From NCBI GenBank assembly GCA_015258485.1, contig JABZIF010000001.1, positions 24,573-88,572 of the forward strand: a stretch of 64,000 bases of DNA, in the 5' to 3' direction. The translations under genes and the position numbers were made by a program. Source of the DNA: Atopobiaceae bacterium. GTDB lineage: Bacteria; Actinomycetota; Coriobacteriia; Coriobacteriales; Atopobiaceae. Position 1 is the first letter of the stretch. Each line of letters begins with the position of its first letter. Below, one piece after another: positions 17,779 to 26,804 of the stretch. The notes beneath the pieces were generated by a model, which was not told where the DNA came from, ran no database searches, and saw only the letters and a program-made list of their open reading frames with translations.

Positions 17779-19512
17779 TTATGCAATCTTCCATCCAACG
17801 GTTTTCTCACGCATATTTACAAAGTCGGCGTAAAGTCCGCCCTCTGCCATAAGTGACTCATGCGTTCCTCGCTGAATAATACGACCTTTTTCAAGTACCA
17901 CAATTTGATTAGCCTGACGAACAGTCTTCAAACGATGAGCAATCATAATAACCGTCTTAGACTTGGTAAGCTCCGCAATAGCACGTTGTAACTCAAGCTC
18001 ATTTTCAGGATCAACGTTTGCCGTAGCTTCATCAAGCACGACAATCGGTGCATCCTTAAGAATAGCACGCGCAATGGAGAGACGCTGACGTTCACCGCCA
18101 GAGAGAGAAGAACCGCTCTCCCCTAACCTTGTCTCATAACCATTTGGCAGAGCCTCAATAAATTCTTCACAGCACGCACGACGAGCAGCGTCAACTACCT
18201 GTTCATGTGTAGCCTTAGGATTACCAAACTTAATATTATTCTCAATAGTATCGTCAAATAAAAATACACCTTGAAATACGGTAGAAAAATTCTGTAGCAG
18301 TGAGTCTACCCTATAATCACGTACGTCATGTCCGCCTAAAGTTACTCTTCCAGAATCTACATCCCAGAAACGTTCAATTAAACGAACGAGTGTTGTTTTA
18401 CCCGATCCACTTGGGCCTACAATAGCACAGGAAGTACCTGCAGGAATAGAAAGACTCACGCCATCAAGAATACGACGATCACCATAACCAAAAGTAATAT
18501 TAGATACTTCAATATCATAGTTATCGGTTTTCTCGATACCAGCTCCCTCGTCCATAGAAGGTGTGTCGAGAAGGGCGTTAGTCTGCTCCATCGCTATCTC
18601 GATATTTCTCAGAATTGTCGAGAATCGACCTGCGGCTTCAAGACGACTAAACACCATAAACGACATTACTACGACCGTTAGGCAAATGGCGGTATCAAGA
18701 CTTCCGGACAACCAGAGCCACACTGAAACAAGACACATAGCAACGCTTGTTGCCTTGGAAACTGCCATCTGCAATATCGAGAAACGTAGGGCCTTAAACT
18801 CAAGAGACAAAGCCTGAGCTCGGCAATTATCAACGGTATTCGCAAATTTACCTTCTGCATCATCCACAAGTGAAAATGCACGTACTACGCTAATACCACG
18901 TACATATTCAAGTACCGCACTAATGAGAGCAGTATTAGCAGCAACAAATTTTTCAGATGTCTTGCGCACAAAACTTTGTAAAAGTTCCATACTCAAACAA
19001 AAAAGTACTAACGTTACTGCGGTCATAATACCAAGACGCAAATCAAGTGCGCAAAGAAAAACAACAATGATAAGAGAGAATGCTAGTCCGCCAAAAATCG
19101 TTGTGTACAAAAGTCCGCCAAGATTTTGCATAGAATCCAGTTGATTGGTCATAATTGACGTTACTTCGCCAAGACTATTCTCGTTAAAATATCCCATCGG
19201 TAAATGACGTAGAGCATCTCCAACCTCAGCGCGCTTTTTACCTGCCATATTAAAGTTGGCATCACAGAAATTCTCACTCTTAAAGTGTGAACATATAAAA
19301 GTGCCTACAATACTTACGCACATAATCCCTAAAGCGAGAAGGGCGGTCTGTCCAGAAAGCGTTCCCTGAGACAGCGCACTAAAAACTACCCAAAGTGCCG
19401 TAATCTGTAAACCTTCAAACATGCAACACAGAATAGTAAACAGAAGGCCCTTATGAAGCCTGTCGCGAAAAGCACTTCCAAATTCAAAGTACATTTTTAA
19501 AACAGAAAGCAT
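17779..19512 (-). CDS. ABC transporter half-molecule, permease plus ATPase (IrtB/YbtQ-like)
   Basis: A 577-residue protein with a six-helix membrane domain (about 1-310) fused to an ABC ATPase. Walker A is GPSGSGKTT, the signature is LSGGERQRLS, Walker B ends VVLDEATANVDPE, and the H-loop is IAHRLKTV. The phrase LPMGYFNENSLGEVTS in the membrane domain is typical of the IrtAB/YbtPQ branch that handles iron-siderophores. It starts 15 nt after its partner gene, with AAAGGGG 7 nt before the ATG, so the two form a heterodimer. Whether it imports siderophore or exports another substrate cannot be decided from sequence. Confidence 0.83.
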   Translation of the reverse strand: MLSVLKMYFEFGSAFRDRLHKGLLFTILCCMFEGLQITALWVVFSALSQGTLSGQTALLALGIMCVSIVGTFICSHFKSENFCDANFNMAGKKRAEVGDALRHLPMGYFNENSLGEVTSIMTNQLDSMQNLGGLLYTTIFGGLAFSLIIVVFLCALDLRLGIMTAVTLVLFCLSMELLQSFVRKTSEKFVAANTALISAVLEYVRGISVVRAFSLVDDAEGKFANTVDNCRAQALSLEFKALRFSILQMAVSKATSVAMCLVSVWLWLSGSLDTAICLTVVVMSFMVFSRLEAAGRFSTILRNIEIAMEQTNALLDTPSMDEGAGIEKTDNYDIEVSNITFGYGDRRILDGVSLSIPAGTSCAIVGPSGSGKTTLVRLIERFWDVDSGRVTLGGHDVRDYRVDSLLQNFSTVFQGVFLFDDTIENNIKFGNPKATHEQVVDAARRACCEEFIEALPNGYETRLGESGSSLSGGERQRLSIARAILKDAPIVVLDEATANVDPENELELQRAIAELTKSKTVIMIAHRLKTVRQANQIVVLEKGRIIQRGTHESLMAEGGLYADFVNMREKTVGWKIA

Positions 19513-19527
19513 CGACAGCCCCTTTCT

Positions 19528-21345
19528 TTAAGCCTCATCAAGTGCGCCCATATGAGCGCGATACATAGTTGCATAGAGCGAACAAGTATTCATAAGCTGC
19601 TCATGAGTACCTTGATTCTCAATACAACCGTCATTGACAACTACAATTTTGTCTGCATTTTGTACAGTTGAAAGACGATGAGCAATAACTATAAGAGTTT
19701 TGCCTGTTACAAGTTTTGCCACAGCAGATTCAACCTCTGCCTCTGATTCAGGGTCTGCATATGCTGTAGCTTCATCGAGTAAAATAATTGGAGCGTCTTT
19801 TAACATCGCACGTGCAATGGCTACACGTTGACGTTCACCACCTGACAGATGACCGCCCGAACCTCCTACAATTGTTTGATATCCATCGGGAAGCGACTGT
19901 ATAAAATTGTGACAACCAGATGCCTTTGCACAAGCAATGACTTCATCATCTGTGGCACCTTTTTTGCCCATACGAATGTTATCCATAATGGTCTCGTCAA
20001 AAAGATAACTGTCTTGATCAACATAAGCTATAAGATCAGTCAGCTGAGATGGAGAAAATCTACGAATTTCTTTTTCTCCGATACAAACCGAACCGTAGGT
20101 AGGATCCCAGAATCCCGCAATAAGTCTTGCAAGAGTTGATTTACCTGAGCCGCTCGGTCCAACGAGTGCTGTCACTGCGCCTGATTCAATTGCAAGATCA
20201 ACTCCATGAATGACCTCATCAGCACCATAGGCAAAATGAACATCAGAAAGCTCAATGTCAGTGCCTTCAAGTGCACAAGGTTTCTCGGCACGCTTTTGTT
20301 CAGGATAGTCCAATACCTCTGAAATCTCTTTAACCACAGTTCCAACCTGGGCGAGAGAATCGCCAAAGCTCATTGCGGCATATAAAGGCTGGAAGGTGCC
20401 AAGCGACAGCACGGCACACATAACAAATGTTGATGGAGAAAGCGTGCCTTGCAAGACAAAAAGGCATCCCAGTGGCAATACCGTTACCAATGTTGCAGGA
20501 GCAATAGAAAGCATAGCATCTTGCCAAATCTGACAATGACTCATCCAGTCAATAAATGCATGTGCAGAAGCGTACACTGCTTTTGAGAACTTCTCGTACG
20601 AACTCGCCGATTGTCCAAACGCTTTGATAACTTCAATACCAGAAACATATTCAACTGAAGCATTATTCATTTCTTTACCCGTAGTAATTGTATTTTGGTA
20701 CCAAAATTCATAATCCTTCATCATGCCCGCCATACAGGCAAGTCCCACAATAATAGTTACCAAGGTTGCAAGCGCAAGACGCCAATCAAGAATTGCTTGA
20801 TATATAAAAATTGCAAGGACAACGGTGAGGTTTGAAGTTAATTCCGGGACAGCATGAGCAAGTGTTGTTTCAATACTGTCGATTTTCTCGACAAGTAAAC
20901 GTTTAAGAGTTCCCGATGGAGTGTCCAAGACATACCCCATAGGAACACGTGTTAGCTTCTGTGCAACACGAATCCGCAAATTTGCAATTGTGGCAAACGT
21001 TGCAATATGAGAAACCGTTGTAGAAAGATGATGAAATATAATTTGAACAGCATAACTTACTGCAGCAACTGCAACCCACTGCAGGTAAAATGTCCAATCT
21101 CTTACAGTATTAAAAATACCAACTACTATATTACCTGCTGCAACATAAGGAACTATACCTCCCGCAACACCAATAATTGCAAGCAAAACAGAAAGTGCAT
21201 ACGTCCCTTTTTTGTTTGACCACTCAAGTAAAACTGCAACAGGATTAATCTGAGAACGCTCACTCTTAGTGTTTTCTGTTTGTACTTGAACATTTGGTTG
21301 CAAATGCTGCTTGTCATTTTGTTGATTGCATCCAGATGCGCCCAT
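19528..21345 (-). CDS. ABC transporter half-molecule, permease plus ATPase (IrtA/YbtP-like)
   Basis: A 605-residue partner of the downstream gene. A polar 40-residue N-terminal extension (Gln/Asn-rich) precedes a six-helix membrane domain (about 45-340) and an ABC ATPase with GPSGSGKSTLARL, LSGGERQRVAIA and DEATAYADPES. AGGAGG lies 4 nt before the ATG. LTRVPMGYVLDTPSGTLKRL is again typical of the siderophore-type half transporters. Catalytic residues look intact in both subunits, so both sites may hydrolyse ATP. First gene of a two-gene operon. Confidence 0.83.
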   Translation of the reverse strand: MGASGCNQQNDKQHLQPNVQVQTENTKSERSQINPVAVLLEWSNKKGTYALSVLLAIIGVAGGIVPYVAAGNIVVGIFNTVRDWTFYLQWVAVAAVSYAVQIIFHHLSTTVSHIATFATIANLRIRVAQKLTRVPMGYVLDTPSGTLKRLLVEKIDSIETTLAHAVPELTSNLTVVLAIFIYQAILDWRLALATLVTIIVGLACMAGMMKDYEFWYQNTITTGKEMNNASVEYVSGIEVIKAFGQSASSYEKFSKAVYASAHAFIDWMSHCQIWQDAMLSIAPATLVTVLPLGCLFVLQGTLSPSTFVMCAVLSLGTFQPLYAAMSFGDSLAQVGTVVKEISEVLDYPEQKRAEKPCALEGTDIELSDVHFAYGADEVIHGVDLAIESGAVTALVGPSGSGKSTLARLIAGFWDPTYGSVCIGEKEIRRFSPSQLTDLIAYVDQDSYLFDETIMDNIRMGKKGATDDEVIACAKASGCHNFIQSLPDGYQTIVGGSGGHLSGGERQRVAIARAMLKDAPIILLDEATAYADPESEAEVESAVAKLVTGKTLIVIAHRLSTVQNADKIVVVNDGCIENQGTHEQLMNTCSLYATMYRAHMGALDEA

Positions 21346-21417
21346 ACTACCTCCTAAACCTCATTACGTATTCACTAATACATAATTTGAACAGCGTAAG
21401 TAAACATCCTAATAAAA

Positions 21418-21429
21418 AGTTAGCTTACT
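21418..21429. promoter_or_regulatory. candidate DtxR/IdeR-type operator before the ABC pair
   Basis: AGTTAGCTTACT is a near-perfect palindrome (10 of 12 positions) about 70 nt upstream of the ABC transporter start, resembling the TTAGSTTAGSCTAA-like iron boxes of DtxR-family repressors. The 297-nt gap 21346-21642 is otherwise AT-rich, divergent, and contains no gene. The call is weak: no scan of other genomic sites could be made. Confidence 0.3.
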
Positions 21430-21642
21430 ATTACTTTTTATTATCTCACTTTTGTAGAGCTAACAATCTGTCTTTATAAAAAATTGGTAAGCGGTATAAA
21501 AATAGTTATCTGAGGTTAATTTTTTTAACAAACGAGCAGATACAAAAAATTAATCTAATCTAAAGAAATGGTTAATCTAAATGCATCACTATAAAAGTCA
21601 GAAGACGAGAAGTGTCTTCATATCATCGAAAGGGTGTTTGTT

Positions 21643-22185
21643 ATGGAGAAGCTAGAAAAAGTTGAATTAATTCGCGAGAAGTGCGGTGTAAGCTATGAGG
21701 ACGCAAAGGCAGCACTTGATGCTTGTAATGATAATATCCTTGACGCAATTATTTGGCTTGAAAAACAAGGAAAGACTGATAAAAATACCGCAAGTTATAC
21801 TGCCGAGTCTACCTCAAAATCACATGTCTCTTCAGAAATGAAGAAAGCTCAAATTGCCTATCAAGAATCAAGTAAAAAATCTGACTTTTCTGAACACATG
21901 AATTCATTTTGGGACAAATGTAAAGATTTACTACGCAAAAGCATGGACACTGAATTTATTATTACACGACATAATGAGCAATTTATGACCATGCCCATTC
22001 TTGTTCCTATTGCTGGTCTCTTCCTTTGGGGAGCTACTCTGTGGCTTTTAATCCTCGGACTCTTTTTTGATTTCCGGTATCATATCAAAGAAGCACAGCC
22101 AATCATTGTTGATATTAATGAAACTATGGATAAAGCAGCTGATGCAGCAGAAACAATCAAAAAGGATGTTACTAAAGATAACTAA
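21643..22185 (+). CDS. UBA-like / DUF4342 membrane protein
   Basis: A 180-residue protein. Residues about 1-42 form a UBA-type three-helix fold (EKVELIREKCGVSYEDAKAA, then NDNILDAIIWLEKQG), as in EF-Ts N-termini. A polar linker follows, then a DUF4342-like segment with a membrane hairpin (about 125-150: PILVPIAGLFLWGATLWLLI) and an amphipathic tail. AAAGGG lies 8 nt before the ATG chosen; a GTG three codons earlier is less likely. It is 47 nt ahead of an OmpR-type response regulator in the same direction, suggesting a membrane-linked partner of that two-component system. Function unknown. Confidence 0.75.
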   Translation: MEKLEKVELIREKCGVSYEDAKAALDACNDNILDAIIWLEKQGKTDKNTASYTAESTSKSHVSSEMKKAQIAYQESSKKSDFSEHMNSFWDKCKDLLRKSMDTEFIITRHNEQFMTMPILVPIAGLFLWGATLWLLILGLFFDFRYHIKEAQPIIVDINETMDKAADAAETIKKDVTKDN

Positions 22186-22232
22186 ATAAAGGTAAACTAC
22201 TACCAAAAGTCAATACAGTTTGGGTGCAAAAC

Positions 22233-22937
22233 ATGACTAAGGTACTTATCGTAGAAGACGAAGAAAAAATTGCTCGTTTCATAGAACTCGAACTTGTTCA
22301 CGAGGGCTACGAAGTAGATAGAGCACCAGACGGCAGAATTGGTATTGAAAAGGCACTTTCAAATACGTATGACCTCATTTTGCTCGACATACTTCTTCCC
22401 CAGCTAAATGGTCTTGAAGTTCTTAGAAGAATCCGTCGAGAAAAAGACACCCCAACTATTATGCTCACTGCCCGAGACTCTGTAATGGATAAAGTTGCTG
22501 GACTTGATGCAGGTGCAGACGACTATCTCACTAAACCCTTTGCCATTGAAGAACTTCTCGCCCGCATTCGCGTAGCCCTCAAACACAAAGAAACAAAAGA
22601 GAGCACCTCTCAAACAACAACTCCACTTCCATCAAAAAACTCCTTTGAAATTAAAGGTGTCACGCTTGATGTTGACCGAAGAGAAGTATGCGTAGCTAAT
22701 CATTCAATTGAACTCACCAATAGAGAATTTGAAGTTCTTCATACACTTATGGAACATGCGGGTGTTGTAATGAATCGTGAGCGTATTGCCTCTGAAGCAC
22801 TAGGATATGAGTTTGTAGGAGATACCAATAACGTAGATGTTCATATTGCCCGTCTACGCTCAAAAATTGATGACCGCTATAACATCAAACTTATTAGCAC
22901 CATTCGCGGAGTTGGATATGTCATCAGAGAAGCATAA
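22233..22937 (+). CDS. OmpR-family response regulator
   Basis: A 234-residue regulator. The receiver domain (1-115) has the acidic pair at 8-10, phosphoacceptor Asp at 52 (LILLDILLP), Thr and Lys switch residues (TAR, KPF). A 25-residue Ser/Thr linker leads to a winged-helix DNA-binding domain (about 140-234, ending VDVHIARLRSKID, IRGVGYVI). Start taken at ATG 22233; GGGTG lies about 8 nt upstream. The 3' end overlaps the sensor kinase gene by 20 nt, so both are translated from one mRNA. Confidence 0.9.
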   Translation: MTKVLIVEDEEKIARFIELELVHEGYEVDRAPDGRIGIEKALSNTYDLILLDILLPQLNGLEVLRRIRREKDTPTIMLTARDSVMDKVAGLDAGADDYLTKPFAIEELLARIRVALKHKETKESTSQTTTPLPSKNSFEIKGVTLDVDRREVCVANHSIELTNREFEVLHTLMEHAGVVMNRERIASEALGYEFVGDTNNVDVHIARLRSKIDDRYNIKLISTIRGVGYVIREA

Positions 22938-24297
22938 GCAAAACAAAGAACGCACCCAAAAAACATCTTTGTTCACTTCACGCTCTGGATCCTCAACTGC
23001 AGGAGTTATTACGTGGGGCTTCTGGTGGCGTAAACTTCTTAATTATTTCTTTTTTGATTTCCTTCTTTTTACAAACATTATTCTTATCTTGCTTTATTGC
23101 TATAACCAAAATATGCCTCAAGGCACCTTTAAAATGGTATTTTTCCCCACTCAACCAAACTCAATCTCTTTTATATGTAGTCAAACAGCAGGCGGACTCG
23201 CTGATATAAAATACATCGTCTCTAGCTCCGCATCAGGTGAGAAAATTTTCAATTTAGGTATAGATGTAATTCAGCTTTGGCCACTTTATCTTTCAATTCT
23301 TATCTGGGAACTCATTGATATATTGCATTTCTTCAGTGATTTGAGACGTGTAAGAAGAGCACTTCTTCCCCTCAATAACCTTGCGTTAAAGGCAGAAGAA
23401 CTTGGAAGTGTAGATATACTTACCAAGCATTCCTCTACTACAGATACTATATTTGCCAACGATACTAAAATTAAAAGCCTTGAACATGCTATAGAAGAAA
23501 CAAATATCGACTCTCCCCAAATTCAAACAGGTGACAAAGATCTAGCAAGCATAGAAATTGCCTTAAATAAACTCCTTAAACGTATGCAAGAAGCAAAACT
23601 TCAACAAATGCGTTTCGTTAATGACGCAAGTCATGAACTGCGTACGCCAATTGCAGTTATTCAAGGCTATACCGACATGCTTGACCGTTGGGGAAAAACG
23701 GACAGGGCTGTACTCGATGAGTCTATCTCTGCTCTTAAATCTGAAAGTGAACACATGCATGAACTTGTCGAACAATTACTTTTCCTTGCTCGAGGTGATG
23801 CGGGAAGAAACACACTTACAAAAACTCAGCTCAATATTGCACAGCTTACTTCTGAAGTATGGGAAGAATCAGAAATGATTGATAAGAATCATCAATATAA
23901 GCTAAATTGCGATGTACAGGCACTATCAGACTATCATTATCAAGTACTTGGCGATACCGCAATGCTCAAACAATCATTACGAATAATTGTCCAGAATGCA
24001 GTGCGTTATTCTCCAGATCACTCAACCATTACTTTTGACGTCACACAAAACAATAAAAATGTTCAGGTTTCCATAGAAGACGAAGGTATTGGCATATCAG
24101 AAAAAGCAGTATCTCATATTTTTGAAAGATTCTGGAGAGCTGACAATGCACGCAACACAAACAATGAGGGATCTGGTCTCGGACTATCCATTGCAAAATG
24201 GATTATTGACAGTCATAACGGTACTATAGATGTTATTTCACATGAAGGTGTTGGAACTCGATTTACCGTCACTATACCTCGCGTCTCGCAACCGTAA
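22918..24297 (+). CDS. sensor histidine kinase
   Basis: A 459-residue kinase starting at the ATG at 22918 (GGAG 6 nt upstream), overlapping the response regulator stop. Two membrane helices (about 42-62 and 119-140) flank a short external loop. The H box DASHELRTP carries the phosphorylated His at 239; the N box is IVQNAVRYSPD, G1 DEGIGIS and G2 GSGLGLSIAKW. Between the second helix and the H box is a linker of about 90 residues without a clear HAMP motif. The gene converges on treR with a 26-nt overlap. The signal sensed is unknown. Confidence 0.88.
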   Translation: MSSEKHKQNKERTQKTSLFTSRSGSSTAGVITWGFWWRKLLNYFFFDFLLFTNIILILLYCYNQNMPQGTFKMVFFPTQPNSISFICSQTAGGLADIKYIVSSSASGEKIFNLGIDVIQLWPLYLSILIWELIDILHFFSDLRRVRRALLPLNNLALKAEELGSVDILTKHSSTTDTIFANDTKIKSLEHAIEETNIDSPQIQTGDKDLASIEIALNKLLKRMQEAKLQQMRFVNDASHELRTPIAVIQGYTDMLDRWGKTDRAVLDESISALKSESEHMHELVEQLLFLARGDAGRNTLTKTQLNIAQLTSEVWEESEMIDKNHQYKLNCDVQALSDYHYQVLGDTAMLKQSLRIIVQNAVRYSPDHSTITFDVTQNNKNVQVSIEDEGIGISEKAVSHIFERFWRADNARNTNNEGSGLGLSIAKWIIDSHNGTIDVISHEGVGTRFTVTIPRVSQP

Positions 24298-24991
24298 AAA
24301 ATGAAAAATAGTCTGGTCGATGTCGTGACTGAGTAAATTCAAACATTTTTCCATAATTGTCAAATGTTTGCCCAGTAACAACAGCTAAAAAATCAACCTC
24401 ATTTAGATTGAGAAGTTGTCTATCTTCAGTAGTTACTGGCTCAACCGTAACAATCCTTTTGCTTGTTGCAATCTGTATATGTAAATCTTTCTCAATGTAG
24501 TTATAAATTGAAGATTGAGCAACTTCTAACGTTAAATTTTTTACCGTATCTGCAAGAAAGTAGTTGTAATCCAAAATCAATGCTTCATCATTAATAACTC
24601 GAGTTCTCACAATATAATAGAGCTGTTCTCCTCTTGCAAAGCCCGTTTGCTTTGCAATTTTTTCATCAGCAATAATACGTTCAAATTTTAATACTTTAGT
24701 TGTGTAATCAAGACTATTTCGACAGGCAGCTTCTTGAAAAGTTTCTATTCCACCCAACTCAAACAATGCACGTGAACGTTTTTGATAAATAACACGAACT
24801 CCCTTTCCATGCACCGGCTGAAGAGCACCCTGTTGATTCAATAAAGCCACTGCTTTACGTAAAGTATTATGTGAACAGTTATATTCCCTTGTTAGCACCG
24901 CTTCAGAAGGAATAAATGATTGATAGGGGTACGTACCCTGTTTAATCTTTTCAAGCAAATCACGATATATTTCATCATAAATCATCTTCAT
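24272..24991 (-). CDS. treR: GntR-family trehalose operon repressor TreR
   Basis: A 239-residue regulator: an N-terminal winged helix (about 1-70, with IPSEAVLTREYNCSHNTLRKA) and a UTRA effector domain (about 90-235). GntR/UTRA regulators of this type in Gram-positives repress trehalose PTS genes and are released by trehalose-6-phosphate. It is divergent from treB-treC, and a perfect palindrome lies between them. The closing 26 nt overlap the sensor-kinase gene on the other strand. Assignment to trehalose rests on context plus the neighbouring enzyme. Confidence 0.85.
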   Translation of the reverse strand: MKMIYDEIYRDLLEKIKQGTYPYQSFIPSEAVLTREYNCSHNTLRKAVALLNQQGALQPVHGKGVRVIYQKRSRALFELGGIETFQEAACRNSLDYTTKVLKFERIIADEKIAKQTGFARGEQLYYIVRTRVINDEALILDYNYFLADTVKNLTLEVAQSSIYNYIEKDLHIQIATSKRIVTVEPVTTEDRQLLNLNEVDFLAVVTGQTFDNYGKMFEFTQSRHRPDYFSFFTVARREV

Positions 24992-25040
24992 ATGTTCCCC
25001 AGACTATACAGTGCGCAACTCATTTTAAAAATAAAAGTAT

Positions 25041-25069
25041 ACTAACTTACTCAAATAATTTGCATAAGA
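25041..25069. promoter_or_regulatory. imperfect second TreR-like site near treR
   Basis: ACTAACTTAC (25041-25050) repeats the left arm of the perfect palindrome at 25149-25174 almost exactly, and TTTGCATAAG (25059-25068) repeats its centre and right half, but with about 8 extra bases between. It sits about 50-80 nt upstream of the treR ATG, where it could mediate autorepression. Confidence 0.4.
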
Positions 25070-25148
25070 CGTTTACAGACAATTTTATACCGCTCAACCA
25101 TATTAAATCTTCTAATTGTTATTTTTTTAATCTATTGAACTATGATTA

Positions 25149-25174
25149 CACTAACTTATTTGCATAAGTTAGTG
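25149..25174. promoter_or_regulatory. perfect palindrome, probable TreR operator
   Basis: CACTAACTTAT and ATAAGTTAGTG are perfect 11-bp arms around a 4-nt TTGC centre, in the gap between treR and treB. The length and symmetry suit a dimeric GntR-family repressor. Downstream on the plus strand a TTGACA (25206-25211) may be the -35 element of the treBC promoter, which would place the operator just upstream of it. Confidence 0.7.
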
Positions 25175-25289
25175 ACACGAAACGATAAGGTGAGCTTGAT
25201 CGTACTTGACATTGCCTTATTGTGAAATCGAATAGGTAAAAATATGTCCTATTTGTCGTGCCACAAGACGTGCGAGGAAAAGAGGAAAG

Positions 25290-26762
25290 ATGTCAAAGTA
25301 CGACCACGATGCTCGCGAGCTTCTAGAGCTTGTCGGCGGTAAAGACAACATCGCTGCAGCTTCACACTGTATGACGCGCATGCGATTTGCCTTAAAAGAT
25401 CCTGCAAAAGCAGACGTAGCTGCCATCGAGAAACTTGCTTCTGTCAAGGGTAGTTTTACTCAAGCAGGTCAATTCCAAGTTATCATTGGCAACGATGTTG
25501 CAGACTTCTACGATACCTTTGTTGGTATTTCTGGAGTAAGCGAAGCATCAAAACAAGAGGTTAAATCTGCAGCTCTTCAAAACACAAACATTTTACAGCG
25601 CGCCATGGGAGCTATCGCTGAGGTCTTTGCTCCTTTGATTCCTGCAATCATTACTGGTGGCCTTATTCTTGGTTTCCGTAATGTTCTCGGTGAGATGCCT
25701 TACTTTGGACCAGAAGGCAACCAAACATTAGCATCACTTTCTGTCTTCTGGACAGGTGTATACAACTTCTTATGGCTCATTGGTGAAGCAGTCTTCCATG
25801 CTGGTATTCCTGTAGGAATTTGCTGGTCAATTACAAAGAAGATGGGTGGCACTCCAATGCTTGGCATTGTCCTTGGCCTCACCCTTATATCTGGGCAGCT
25901 TATGAATGCATATGCTGTTTCCGGTGCAACAGAAGCTGATTGGGCTACCCATACCTGGAATTTTGACTTTGCACAAGTTCGTATGATTGGCTATCAAGCA
26001 CAGGTTATTCCAGCAATTCTTGCAGCACTTACCTTCAACTACCTTGAGCGATTCTTCAAAAAAATTACTCCTTCTGTTATTCAGATGATTGTAGTTCCTT
26101 TCTGCTCGCTCTTACTTGCTGTTATGGCTGCACACTTTGTACTTGGTCCTATCGGCTGGACTATCGGATCTTGGATTGGAGACCTTGTTCTCGCAGGTAT
26201 CACCAGCCCATTTGCTTGGATTTTCGGTCTTATCTTTGGCGCCGTGTATGCTCCCCTTGTTATTACTGGTCTGCACCACATGTCCAATGCTGTTGATATG
26301 CAGCTCATCGCAAGCTCCAACAATTACGGCACACCACTGTGGCCTATGATTGCACTTTCTAACATTGCCCAAGGTTCATCAGTTCTTGCTATGTCAGTAC
26401 TTCAAAGACATGATGAAAATGCTCAACAGGTTAACATTCCTTCCATTATTTCTTGCTATCTTGGTGTTACCGAGCCTGCAATGTTTGGTGTTAACCTAAA
26501 GTATGGATTCCCCTTTATCTGCGCAATGATTGGTAGCTCCGTTGCAGGAGGTGTCTGCACAGCCCTCGGTGTTAACGCTTTATCTATTGGTGTTGGAGGA
26601 CTTCCTGGAATTCTTTCAATTCGTCCCGAATTTATCGCTATCTTTGCTGTCTGCATGGGTATTGCCGTAGTAGTTCCCTTTGTTCTTACGTTCATCATTG
26701 GAAAGCGTCAAGGCGTTGGCAAAGCTAACAACACAGCTACCCCAGCGACAACTACTAAGTAA
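25290..26762 (+). CDS. treB: trehalose-type PTS permease, EIIBC
   Basis: A 490-residue permease that imports a glucoside (by context trehalose) as the 6-phosphate. EIIB domain: residues 1-85, with the phosphorylated Cys27 in SHCMTRMRF. EIIC domain: about 105-475, with around ten membrane helices and the sugar-site region ITGLHHMSN and CYLGVTEPAMFGVN. There is no EIIA domain, so an external EIIA-Glc is needed; one is encoded at 53.1 kb. GAGG-rich RBS (GAGGAAAG) before the ATG. First gene of the treBC operon under TreR. Confidence 0.9.
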   Translation: MSKYDHDARELLELVGGKDNIAAASHCMTRMRFALKDPAKADVAAIEKLASVKGSFTQAGQFQVIIGNDVADFYDTFVGISGVSEASKQEVKSAALQNTNILQRAMGAIAEVFAPLIPAIITGGLILGFRNVLGEMPYFGPEGNQTLASLSVFWTGVYNFLWLIGEAVFHAGIPVGICWSITKKMGGTPMLGIVLGLTLISGQLMNAYAVSGATEADWATHTWNFDFAQVRMIGYQAQVIPAILAALTFNYLERFFKKITPSVIQMIVVPFCSLLLAVMAAHFVLGPIGWTIGSWIGDLVLAGITSPFAWIFGLIFGAVYAPLVITGLHHMSNAVDMQLIASSNNYGTPLWPMIALSNIAQGSSVLAMSVLQRHDENAQQVNIPSIISCYLGVTEPAMFGVNLKYGFPFICAMIGSSVAGGVCTALGVNALSIGVGGLPGILSIRPEFIAIFAVCMGIAVVVPFVLTFIIGKRQGVGKANNTATPATTTK

Positions 26763-26804
26763 ATTAGAGATTTAGTTACAGAGTTATTTATTTAAGGAGC
26801 GGAC

